Made by a program: the position numbers and the translations under genes. Below are positions 11,643 to 21,609 of a stretch of DNA of 64,000 nucleotides, piece after piece; position 1 is the stretch's first letter; each line of letters starts with the position of its first letter. This DNA comes from Steinernema hermaphroditum (taxonomy: Eukaryota > Nematoda > Chromadorea > Rhabditida > Steinernematidae). A model generated the notes under the pieces. The model had not been told where the DNA came from. It saw only the letters and a program-made list of their open reading frames with translations, and did not search any database. The stretch spans positions 4,488,769-4,552,768 of the forward strand of contig CM059624.1 in NCBI GenBank assembly GCA_030435675.1, given 5' to 3'.

Positions 11643-13934
11643 CTACTCAGGCTGATCTGTTCTCACATGACATACAAAATACAGAACTCCTTCTTTGTAC
11701 TGGTATCCGAACGGAAGCCGTTCCTTAGGTCCTGGCCTTAGACCTTCAAACTCATCATGTATCCCTTTCCTGTAGACAGTCACTTCCTCGGGGACCGCGA
11801 CGATTCTTAGGTATTCAGAGAAAAACTCAGAATCTTCCGCCTTTGAGCAATCGATCTCGATGTGGACATCGAAGAGACGGACGACGAGAAGCCACAGTTC
11901 GTCGGAGTACCAGAAGAACTTGAGGAAGCTGTGCTCGCTGGTGAAACGTTTCGGGGCGTAGTCACAGCGCTGTAGGGGAACGACCTGGAAGGAGGGCCAC
12001 GATGTGGCCACTTGTGGGTGAGTGATCGCTTGGTTGTAGGAGAGGACGTGGCACATTCGTGGCCATTCCAGAAGTTGCTGAACTTTGAGATTATCGCAAG
12101 TGTCACGGGAAAAATTGGCCTACGGAAATGATCTTTGGAAGAGTCTCATTGTCGAAGAGAGGGTTGCACGGCATTCCCAGCACCTGGAACCGATGACGAT
12201 TGATGAAAACATCGACAAATTGGGAGTAGTTGAAGGGGACAATGTCGTATAGTTCCTGGTTGTGTTGCTCTAGGAAGGAAAGGCGCTGAAATGGACGATG
12301 TATAAAAATGTGAACCGTTTATTTTTAATCACAATTATTATAAAATTTTATAAATAGAAGGACGCGATTTCATGCCCTTTGAGCGCAAAGGACCGGAAGC
12401 CTTACGGATGGCTAGACTGGTCCTCATAGAATCATATCTATTTGAGTCTGTCCCAGTAGACAAATGACCTAGCAGTCCTGAAGACATCGTGGCACTGAAC
12501 AGTCGGTGTTTGAAAACTGGCCGAGAACGACTGCTCATTGAATTTTTGATAGAGCGAGCGGACCCGACCCGATCGCAACCCAAAGACACAGTGCTACCGG
12601 AGCGGTGGGAACTGTCCATGCCGGACGCAAGAGGCTCTTTTTCCAGGCATCACTGGCTCTCACCAATCTTCAAAGGTCGCTGATACCGGAAAACATCCAA
12701 AAGCTGTTGTCTCTGAAGTCAACCGGCGTTCTGGAAGGCTTTGCCGAAGACATTTTTACTGGATTTTTGGTATTCCATGTCAAAAATCTTAACTTTAAGT
12801 TTTGAGTTTTGGCTTTCAGGTCGTCAAAAAAGTTTTGAGTTTCGCACAGCCGTGATCTAGACTGTCTGTGTGACTCATGTCGAACGTGTCCGATTTGTAA
12901 ACCAGTCGAGATCGTTTCAACGCCGCCCTCAGTCCTCATTTAAGTTCTCCAGGGACATAGTTCTACTGGAGCGTTCATGTTTGAACTGTCTGTGTGGATA
13001 ACTGCGAATGCGTTTTATTTGTAATCGGTCGGGGTCGATTCAACGCCGCCACGGATCCTCATTTTTTCTGAAACCGACCGCTTCTTGAACGATCATTTCG
13101 TAGCATATGTAGGTAATTCTAGCTTTTAACCCAAATTTTTGGTCGATGCTTGTCCTGGTAAAGCTCAACATGCACAGAGAAGACCTTCAAGAGTCACCTT
13201 CAGCTGCTTTCAACTGAACATGCCCTAATTAAGTGCAATTATGATGTCGGATGATTTTAGATTTGAAAAATGCGCTCTAGATGCTTGAATTAATACCCAT
13301 GTAACGCTCTTTATCTTGTCCCCAAACAGGGCCAAAACACTTTTCTAACTCTACCTGCATATTCGTATTCTTCTTGACGTAGTTCAGGAGGGTTTCAAGC
13401 AGATCTCTTAGCCCCTCTCTGGCCTCCTTGACCCTGTAGATCGAGAGCTCTTTCAGGCGTGGAAGCGAATAGAGCATGAAAGGAAGATGGTGCTAAACAT
13501 AGCGTTTAGGATGCCAGTGGTGAATAAAACACCTTACGGCGGCTGTCTCTGGTAGGCTTAGACTGATCAGGTGCTTGAATTCCGTTTGTCCTAGGAATTT
13601 CGGGATTTGTTCCTTCAAGAGTTGGCGTTCTTTGTGGATGTCTCCATTGGTCAAGTTCGTGTAAACTGCGATCTGGCAGTGCCCTAGGCGCTGTTTGTCC
13701 GTTTTAGGGGAATCGGCATTCAATCTGAATCGACGCTTGATGGCTAACTAAGAAACGGAGCTACCTTATCTCGATATCGTCATCCTTTTGGAAGCCGATG
13801 GTACCGTAGATGATCCACTTCCATCGTTTACAGGTCAGGATGCAGTTGAGGAGATCGTCGAAGAATACCTCCCGGAAGATATCAATAATAAGGTGTTCAG
13901 GCAGCTCATTGAAGGATAGTGAGGATGTCGTCAT
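11643..13934 (-). CDS. F-box-like protein
   Basis: Probable F-box protein, a substrate adaptor of SCF ubiquitin ligases by family. Exons read 13934-13765, 13724-13538, 13492-13355, 12285-12124 and 12077-11643, giving about 363 residues. The N-terminus NELPEHLIIDIFREVFFDDL followed by NCILTCKRWKWII fits an F-box (LP...L..I...[LF]..DL...L.VC+.W). The rest is not a recognised repeat. Intron 3 is about 1.07 kb, unusually long here, and holds part of the dispersed repeat family (12350-12590). A coding-like segment at 11374-11594 on the same strand could be an alternative 3' exon, reached if splicing skips the stop at 11643. Confidence 0.65.
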
Positions 13935-14887
13935 TGTGGGGAGGAAGTGGACAATGGGACGAAAGTGGACGCTGTTCGAGTGACCTCAGTTGGCTGTGGG
14001 CCGTACTTCACACTTCTCGTTTGAATCGATATGTTGTTCAAAATCGATCGTTTGTGGAGAATTGCCAGTGATCTGAGAACAAGTAGTACAGTGTCCGCTC
14101 TAAAAGGTCAGTTTTGGAGACATTTCAGGATGTTTCTGAACAATTCTAAAAGAAAGTGCATAGCCAGTAGTGAAATGCTTACCCGGTCTAGACCGCCTAG
14201 AAGTGTCGCAGACTGTCTACAGGATCATAGAGCCGTTTATGATATAAACCCCCTGGATTTGATATGTGCCTGAGGAGTGGAAGCGTCCCCGTTTCGTAGG
14301 AGTTTCTATTATGATTTCTAGTACATTATCGATCGTTTACCGCGCTTGGTGCTTCCATATTCTGACACCACTTGTCGGGTCGCGAAACCGGAGATAAGAG
14401 GGTGTAGCCCCCTTGCGTTCGCCTAAACGCTATGGGCTTCCAGCACTCTAGATCACCGGATTAACTTTGGAACGGGCGACGGTGGAGCCTAGCAGCCAGA
14501 ACATCAAAAGATAGAGACGAGCCCTAGAGGAATCGAACCTTCCCTGGAATTTAGGTCTTCACTAGATGATTTTAAGCGATCCCTATAGTCTTGGTAGACT
14601 GTCCCTGTCCTACACTGTCCAGGAATGTGATGTGGACGTGGAGGACATGGGTGTCCTTAATGATAATGAAACTTTGTTAGATGAGATCGACCGATGACAG
14701 ATTTACGAGATGAATTAGCATATAGAGTACCAGGCAGTTCATTACTGTTTATCAAGACTTAGGGGCTTCTCAGAAGGCTGATGGCATCGCATTGCCTTCT
14801 GGGCGCAATGCGACAGAGCAATGCCTTTGGAACTTCCTAAAGTATAATAGGGTATCCTGCTACACCCAGTCATCGTTTGGGATCATC
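13935..14887. other. Intergenic region between divergent genes
   Basis: About 950 bases separating the F-box-like gene from the ETFDH homologue, so it should hold both promoters. A tRNA-like T-arm string occurs near 14515-14550 on the minus strand, but no acceptor stem can be paired. No gene is supported. Confidence 0.45.
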
Positions 14888-16813
14888 ATGCACCTGACAG
14901 GTCGAGGACTGTTCCGCGCCACGTCGGTTCTCCGAAACGTGGTGGGCGGACGTTGGACGACGACTCACTACACGCAGAAACCTCGAGAGAACGACCCTCG
15001 GTGGGAGAACGTGGGCATGGATCGGGTGGCCGAGGACTACGACGTGGTCGTCGTCGGCGGAGGTCCCGCGGGACTCTCTGCGGCCATTCGCCTCCAGCAA
15101 CTCGCCCAGGAACACAACAAAGGTTTGCGGCTCGTTTATCGGTGATTTCCTGACGGTTCGCTTTTAGAAGTTAGAGTTTGCGTCATCGAGAAGGCCGCCC
15201 AGCTCGGGGGCCACACCCTCTCCGGCGCTGTCATCGAAACGCGCACCCTCGACGAGTTGCTTCCAGGCTGGAAGGAGATGGAATCGCCCGTTTTCCAAAA
15301 GGTCACGGGAGAGTCGATCGCCATCCTAACCGAAAAAGCGCGCATTCCCGTGCCCGTCGTGCCGGGAGTACCCCTGGCCAACCACGGGAACTACATCGTC
15401 CGCCTCGGGAACCTGGTTTCCTGGCTTGGAGAGAAGGCTGAAGAGCTAGGCGTCGATATCCTTCCCGGCATCGCCGCACAAGAAGCGCTCTACAATGCCG
15501 ACGGCAGCGTCAAGGGCGTTGCCACCGGCGACCTCGGAGTCGCCAAAGACGGCGCACCGAAGGGAACCTTCGAGCGGGGCATGGAACTCCACGCGAAGTG
15601 CACGATCTTCGCTGAGGGATGCCGAGGTCACATCTCCCAGCAGATCATCGAGCGTTTCGGCCTAAGCAAGGAATCGCACGCCATGACCTACGGCGAAGGG
15701 TTCAAGGAGCTCTGGAAGGTTGACCCGGCAAAGCATCGGCCTGGATACGTTGAGCACACCATGGGATGGCCTCTTGTAAGTTCTCTTCGAAAAGTCGGGC
15801 TAAATTCATGTTTCTGTTGTAGCCAATCAGCCAATACGGCGGATCCTTCATGTACCACATCGAAGACAAACGAGAACCTCTGGTGGCCATCGGATTCGTC
15901 GTCGCCTTGGACTACAAGAACCCTCATTTGGATCCGTTTGAGGAGTTCCAGCGCTACAAGCTGCATCCCTCCATCAGAAAGCACCTCGAAGGAGGAGTCC
16001 GCATCGCATACGGCGCCAGAGCGCTCAACGAGGGCGGCTACCAGTCCCTCCCGAAGCTTAACTTTCCTGGAGGCTGTCTGGTCGGCTGCTCTGCCGGCTT
16101 CCTGAACGTCGCCAAGCTGAAGGGGGTACACTACGGCATGAAGAGTGGAATGGTGGCCGCGGAAACGATCTTTCCTCAGCTGGACAGCGGAAAAGGTACC
16201 CACATCCCCCTTTTCGACTACCGTAACCTCGTCATTTTCAGTGGTGAACCCAGAGAACCTCCGCGCGGAACTAGAGAAGACGTACGTGATGAAGGAGCTG
16301 CGTGCATCCCGAAACATTCGGCCATCGTTCAACACCCGATTCGGGGCGCTGGGCGGACTCGCCTACAGCGGTCTCTTCTACGTTCTCGGACGCGGCAAAG
16401 AACCCTGGACTCTGCACCACGGCAAGCCCGACCACAGGAAGCTGGAGCCGGCGGCGAATCACAAACCCATCCAGTACCCTAAGCCCGATGGAAAAATCAC
16501 TTTCGACCGCATGTCTTCGGTCGATCTGTCCATGACGCACCACGAGCACAACCAGCCGTCGCACCTCACTCTCCACGACGACGCCATCCCCGAGAAGGTC
16601 AACTGGGAGGTGTTCCAGGGCCCCGAGGTCCGGTTCTGTCCGGCTGGAGTGTATGAATACGTGCCCAGAGAGGGGAATCCAGGCGAGATGAGACTGCAGA
16701 TCAACGCGGAGAACTGCATCCACTGCAAGACCTGTGACATCAAGTGTCCGACGCAGAACATCACTTGGGTGGCACCTGAAAGTGGAGGAGGACCTAAGTA
16801 CGTCGGAATGTAA
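14888..16813 (+). CDS. ETFDH: Electron transfer flavoprotein-ubiquinone oxidoreductase, mitochondrial
   Basis: Inner-membrane flavo-iron-sulfur enzyme that passes electrons from electron transfer flavoprotein to ubiquinone, linking beta-oxidation and choline/amino-acid dehydrogenases to the respiratory chain. Exons are 14888-15122, 15168-15775, 15823-16195 and 16242-16813, all in phase, giving 595 residues, close to the roughly 600 of animal homologues. Visible features: an Arg-rich mitochondrial presequence (residues 1 to about 25), the FAD-binding [15 protein letters not shown] (about 52-66), and the C-terminal 4Fe-4S motif [20 protein letters not shown] with cysteines at about 564, 567, 570 and 574. 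Earlier ATGs in the region lack the presequence context. The next gene starts 430 bases downstream on the same strand. Confidence 0.96.
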
Positions 16814-17242
16814 GGGTGTGCAGTGTAGAAATTGGTGCGCCATATGATATAATATCATCGATAAAATCTTTCTATTCATCTGAAGCGTGTAAGCGCTTTT
16901 TGAAATTGAAGGGACCAGAGCAAACAGCCTACAGGGGAGTTCTGCTTCGGGAGGGACCGGTCGCCGCTACCTTGCTGTATCTAGCGGTTGTTTTTAAAAA
17001 TTTCTACTGGAAGGCTTCGTTGCAGTAAGCTTCATACACCCTGGTCATACTTCTGTAAACTGTTTGGGCAACAGCGGACTTTCACATTGCTGCTTGTCCC
17101 CTGAGAATTCAGTAGCGGCTTACGGTAGCCTCTTGCGACAGCTCTAATTTTTGTTACTCGCCTCTCTTTTTTTGCCACAAGTCCCCATCAAGATTCTCTT
17201 TCACAGGGCCGAACAAGCTCGTGGACTTTCCCATTTTTTCAG
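16814..17242. other. Short intergenic spacer
   Basis: 430 bases between ETFDH and LIPT2. It ends in a pyrimidine-rich ATTTTTTCAG directly abutting the LIPT2 ATG, a likely trans-splice acceptor. No other feature seen. Confidence 0.5.
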
Positions 17243-18175
17243 ATGCGTTTATCGGGCGGAAACCTCCGCCCCGCCCTGAAGGCTGTGTGGCTCGGCCGCG
17301 TCTCCTACGACGACGGCCTCGCGCTCCAGAAGAAGCTCGTGGAGAAGATCTCCCAGGCAAAGGTGACGCGACAGCCGATCGAGTGAGTTCCGCCTTCTTG
17401 CTCATCGTCGCCCTCTTTGAGCAACGTCCTTCTACTTCTAGAGCACTCCCCCGTCTTCACCGTCGGAATCCGCGAGCGCCTCTACACGGCTGAGGAGGAG
17501 CGCCTCCGTGCCACTGGCGCCGACTTCTGCAGGTGAGGCGCCCTTACTGAGCGACTTTTACATCGCTTCAGGACGAATCGCGGCGGGCTGATCACCTTCC
17601 ACGGCCCCGGACAGCTCGTCGCTTATCCGATCGTCGATCTGGCCTCCTTGACAGTCGCTCCGACGGCGGAGTTCCCCACGAGGCGCGTCGGCGTCAGAAG
17701 ATTCGTGCATCTCGTCGAGGAAACTCTCATCGACCTTCTAAAGACGAAGCACGGATTCTTGACCGCCGGGAGATCCCCTGACACCGGTGAGTGATTCGTC
17801 CACGCCCTCTTTTCTGACCTTTCCAGGCGTGTGGCTCGACGAAGGAGACCGGAAGATCGCCGCCATCGGGCTGAGCATCCGCCGGGGCATCTCGAGTCAC
17901 GGACTGGCTCTGAACTGCAACACCGACCTCAAGTGGTTCGACGAGGCGAGTGGCGCTTATGGCGCTTCTTGTGACCGCTCTCTGTTCAGATCGTCCCCTG
18001 TGGGATCGAAGGGAAGGGCGTCACGTCGATATCGAAGGAACTCGCCCAAGACGTCACCGTTGAAGAGAATCTCCTTCCGATCTGCGAGATTTTCGGGAGG
18101 AATTTCGAGGTTGATGTCGACACAACTCTCCTGACGGGTCTCTCTGCTGAAGAAGCGTCGGAAGTTATTAGCTGA
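17243..18175 (+). CDS. LIPT2: Octanoyl-[acyl carrier protein] transferase (lipoyl(octanoyl) transferase), mitochondrial
   Basis: LipB-family enzyme that moves octanoate from mitochondrial acyl carrier protein to the lipoyl domain of glycine-cleavage H protein, the first step of lipoate synthesis. Exons: 17243-17382 (3' end uncertain), about 17442-17532, 17572-17786, 17827-17945 and 17990-18175. Landmarks: [52 protein letters not shown] (the LipB G-G-x-x-T-x-H-G-P-G-Q motif), [20 protein letters not shown] and the Cys-containing [17 protein letters not shown], where the family has its acyl-binding Cys and Lys pair. Intron 4 (17946-17989) must use a GC donor (GAG|GCGAGT) to keep frame. No canonical donor/acceptor pair for intron 1 preserves the frame cleanly, so a one-base sequence error or an unusual splice is possible. 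TTTTTTCAG abuts the ATG. Confidence 0.9.
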
Positions 18176-18689
18176 AGATCGTGATAAAAGAGGCTTTGAA
18201 AAGTGTGTTGGGGGTTGCAGGCTCATAGGGCGATTTGCCTTTTGTGTTTCGCGCGCTGGAGCCAAATAGGGTGTCGTCGTATCTTTGAGAATGGCGCCGA
18301 TACGTTGTTGAAGAAAGTTCTACGGGGCTGACACAAACGCAAGACGTTTGACCGGTCTAAACTTCTTGATTAACTCCAAATGAGACACAGAAAGGGAGAA
18401 AAGAGATGAGACGTCTGCGACTCCAACGCAGGGTCTGCGTTGTGTGTGTCAGTGCTTTGCTTTTGCAAGTCTCTCTGTCTAATGTCTCTCCGGGTCTCTG
18501 TATCAGTCTCAATATCTGTTTTTTGGATGTTCAGTGCAGCAAACACTTTGATGTTCTGTTTGAAATTCACGAGGTTCAAACTGTTCGACGCTTTGGTGTC
18601 TTTCGCAGGACGCGCGGCTCTTCCGAAACCGTTCTTCTCCTTCTGCTGGTGCTTCTACAAGTCGTGTGTCGTTTCAGAGTGCAACAGAA
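18176..18689. other. Intergenic spacer
   Basis: About 510 bases. It contains a T-rich tract and ends in GTGTCGTTTCAG twelve bases before the next ATG, a likely trans-splice site. Nothing else is supported. Confidence 0.45.
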
Positions 18690-19793
18690 ATGGAAAGACT
18701 GCCACCCGATGTGATGGAGCGAATCGCCGGAATCGTGGACTTCAACGATCTGCCGGTGCTGGCCGAGGCACTGAAGAGCTTGCACGGATGGCCTCAGATC
18801 ATTGAAGACGAGATGGAGGACCGCTTCGAAGTGCTGCTCACTTTTGGGGTCCATGAAGACGTCGGCGAAGACGAAGTCCTTCTGAGCGCGAAGAAGCTCA
18901 ACTTCGGAAGTCGCCACCGATTCTGGTACAACTGGGATCAGAAGAGGAAGCACCGCGCCCGCCTGACGAACGTCTTCATCCGCGAAGCTGTCAAGGCGCC
19001 GGACAACACGTTTTCCACGAGCTTCTGCCCCTGTGAGAAGGAGAAGTTGAAGGAAAGGAAAGGTCTTCTGAAGTTGCCTGTTACGAAAGGCTTGGATTTC
19101 CCATCGACGTTGAAGATCCTCTCGACGCCAAGGGCGAGCCAGAAGCGCGTTCTGCAAATCGTCGAGAAGCTTCCGCGCTACTTCGAAGAGATCACTCTCA
19201 GCGGACTCGTTGGACAGCCGGATCTAGTGCTCGGCGTCATCGAGCACTTCAGAAGCAGCTGCTTCTTGTCAAAACTGGAAATCAGAAGCTGCGACCTGGA
19301 CTCCGCGGTGCTTCCCGCACTGGCCGAACTACTCATCCAGGAGAAGAAGGTCGACTTTCATGCCTTCTGCGACAAGACCGGCCTCCATGAGATAGAGAAG
19401 TTTAAGTTCAACAACGCCGCCGTGAAGGAGCTCATCCAGAGATGGAGAGATTCGGACGGAAACTGCAACGGGCGGCAGAAAAAGATCAGTTTCTGGATGG
19501 TCACCGCCGAGTGGAACGCAGTAACTACCAGTTGTTCATATATCGCCTCGGCGAAGATTAGGACGTCGATGACGCAGTGCCGCAACTTCAGAATCGATCA
19601 CGCTTCGAAGAAGTCGTCGATGGATCTGCAAGGCACCTGGGATCACGAAGGCTACAGGGGATGCTGTGTACACGTGACAATCTCGATCGTTCCTTGCAGC
19701 AGAAAAGTGAGATTTCCGCCGTTTTCCGATATAATGCTTTGGTTGCTTTAGAGGGAAGCATATGATCCACAAGAAGTCGTGACTATTGACTGA
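18690..19793 (+). CDS. F-box-like family protein, copy A
   Basis: Not assigned to a named gene. Two exons, 18690-19706 and 19752-19793, give 352 residues. The N-terminus MERLPPDVMERIAGIVDFND resembles an F-box. A paralogue lies on the minus strand at 28463-29620: both share the LP..V.E.I start, a WD.K..H.ARL block, an S..L...LP+.FEE+.L central block, and near the C-terminus F.....V.E.I...+.SDG..NG..KKIS. The role is unknown; by family, SCF substrate adaptors are possible. The start is set by the TTTCAG acceptor 12 bases upstream and the F-box register. Confidence 0.75.
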
Positions 19794-20317
19794 AGCCCGT
19801 CACGCTTCGTCTGCTCTATTATATCGTTTGATGTTTGGTTATTATTTATGGTTGGTTGTATTGTTAGAAAAAGTATATTAATGCAGTTTAAGGTCTCATG
19901 CTTTTCGAGTGATCTCACTGAGGACGCACTGTCTTCAGGAAGCTGGAAACATGGACTGTCAGCTACACGACAGGGCGAACACGACTGCGAATCTGGCTCT
20001 GCAGGGAACGTTGCAGTGCATCGGGTTGAGTGTCTATACTGGATCCTTTCGTCCTCGTATCACCTCTAGTTTACGTCTCGATTGTAAATACGCATTTGGG
20101 CAACTGTCTACTTCCAGGTGCCAGAGCCACCAGACAGACATCTGATCATGTATAGTCTAGTCACTTCGAGCCGCCGCTCATTCGCTTAAAAAGTGTCCTG
20201 ATGAATAAAATGAAATTAGTACAAGCATCGCTTTTAATTGGGGTTCATACCTGTTATGCCATATAAGCCGCCCTTAATACCCTAAGGCATACACAATCCT
20301 TCTCTCAACCAGTAAAC
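19794..20317. other. Intergenic spacer
   Basis: About 520 bases with no supported gene. Short frames at 19848-20145 have no recognisable content. Confidence 0.45.
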
Positions 20318-21211
20318 ATGAACTGCCTTCTCAACTTCGACGTCCTTGCATCCGTTCTGTCCGAGTTCGACCAAAGAGACTTCGACGCCTTGGCCGGGGT
20401 CCACGAGGAATGGAAGAGTCTCCTCGTGGACTCACTGAAAGAGGAATCCATCATCAACGCCTACTTTCTCTTGGAGGGAGACGAGTGGAAGTACCACTTT
20501 TGTAGTGACCGGACCACACTGATCACCGATCATCACCAGCACCAAGAGAAGCCCTCGAAGAAGCAGACAGTCGACTGTCTCAGGATCTTCGGCGCCGAAA
20601 GCGAGAGACTACAGTACTGCTGCTCGAAAGACGAACGATTCCCTCTTGACTCCCTCGATTCCACCGTTCCCTTGGAATTCAAGACTGTAGAGATCAGCGA
20701 ATTTAGTGGATCTCTCGAGGGCCTTCCCTCTGCCATCCAAAAGCACTTCGAAAAGATCGTCATCGACGACTCGGACCTCTCGGATGAATCTAACGACGTC
20801 TTCCTCATCGGCGCCCTCAAATCGTCGGCTTTGAAGGAACTGGTGATCAAGAACAGCGATGTCATCGCCAGCGGTGCTGTCCAGTGGCAGCTGTTCACCA
20901 CCCTAGAATCACTAAAATGGGAACACGTCTATGTGGACGAATTCTGGAAGCTCGGCGACAACTTCACGGTCGTCAAGATGCTGGAGGAGTGGCTGAAGGA
21001 GGGCAACCCGGGCGTCCGATCGACGCAATGTGGATTCGACAACTACGTCGAGTTCAACTTCCTCTGGAATAGACTCGCAAAGCTCGGAGAACACGGCGAC
21101 TCCGAAATCGTCGTCAAGCACCCGAAGGTCGAGGGTCTCGAAGCGATAATCAGCAGTTCTCTGGATGGAAAGGACCAGACAATTCTCTTCATTGAGTTTT
21201 ATCAAAAATGA
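20318..21211 (+). CDS. Orphan protein with weak F-box-like N-terminus
   Basis: A single exon of 297 residues with no stop-interrupted alternatives. The N-terminus LLNFDVLASVLSEFDQRDF, then FDALAGVHEEWKSLL, loosely follows the F-box pattern. The remainder (acidic, with EISEFSGSLEGLPSAIQKHF and repeated Leu spacing) resembles the leucine-rich central part of the other F-box-like genes here but is not clearly homologous. An AATAAA lies 15 bases after the stop (21226-21231). Function unknown. Confidence 0.7.
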   Translation: MNCLLNFDVLASVLSEFDQRDFDALAGVHEEWKSLLVDSLKEESIINAYFLLEGDEWKYHFCSDRTTLITDHHQHQEKPSKKQTVDCLRIFGAESERLQYCCSKDERFPLDSLDSTVPLEFKTVEISEFSGSLEGLPSAIQKHFEKIVIDDSDLSDESNDVFLIGALKSSALKELVIKNSDVIASGAVQWQLFTTLESLKWEHVYVDEFWKLGDNFTVVKMLEEWLKEGNPGVRSTQCGFDNYVEFNFLWNRLAKLGEHGDSEIVVKHPKVEGLEAIISSSLDGKDQTILFIEFYQK

Positions 21212-21609
21212 ATTTCTGTGAGACGAATAAAAACGACATTCGAAAACGTATTTTGTTTCCCCACAACCCTGGATAGTCAGAAGAGACAAGGGGAGGATAG
21301 TGACAAGTGTGCCGAGACTCATTTTTAGGTCCAGATATATCCAAAGCAGGATTGGAGACCGGTCGAGATCTTTGCTCCGACGCCCTTTGCAAAACGAGAC
21401 AGACTTGTCTACCTGACCTCCATGCGACCGGTCTCACGAGCATTTCATCTCCTAATGAATAAGTGTCTGCTTTTTGAGACGCCTTCTTCGAAAGTGGCAT
21501 GCTCTGGGGGCACTTGAGAAGAGGTTTATAACGTGACAAGGTAATAACAATAGCAAAAAAAACAAACTCTTGTTGGTTAATAATGACGGCAAACAAACTG
21601 CCTCATCTT
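21212..21609. other. Convergent 3' intergenic region
   Basis: About 400 bases between the 3' ends of two convergent genes. It holds the AATAAA of the upstream gene at 21226-21231 and A-rich sequence near 21550; no gene. Confidence 0.5.

Noticed and set aside
14500..14570. tRNA-like T arm (AGGTTCGATTCCTC) on the minus strand
   Set aside because: The T stem mispairs and no matching 5' acceptor strand or anticodon arm is present within about 100 bases.
15688..16335. Long minus-strand frame opposite ETFDH
   Set aside because: A shadow of the strongly supported coding exons on the plus strand; long antisense frames are expected from the GC-rich third codon positions.
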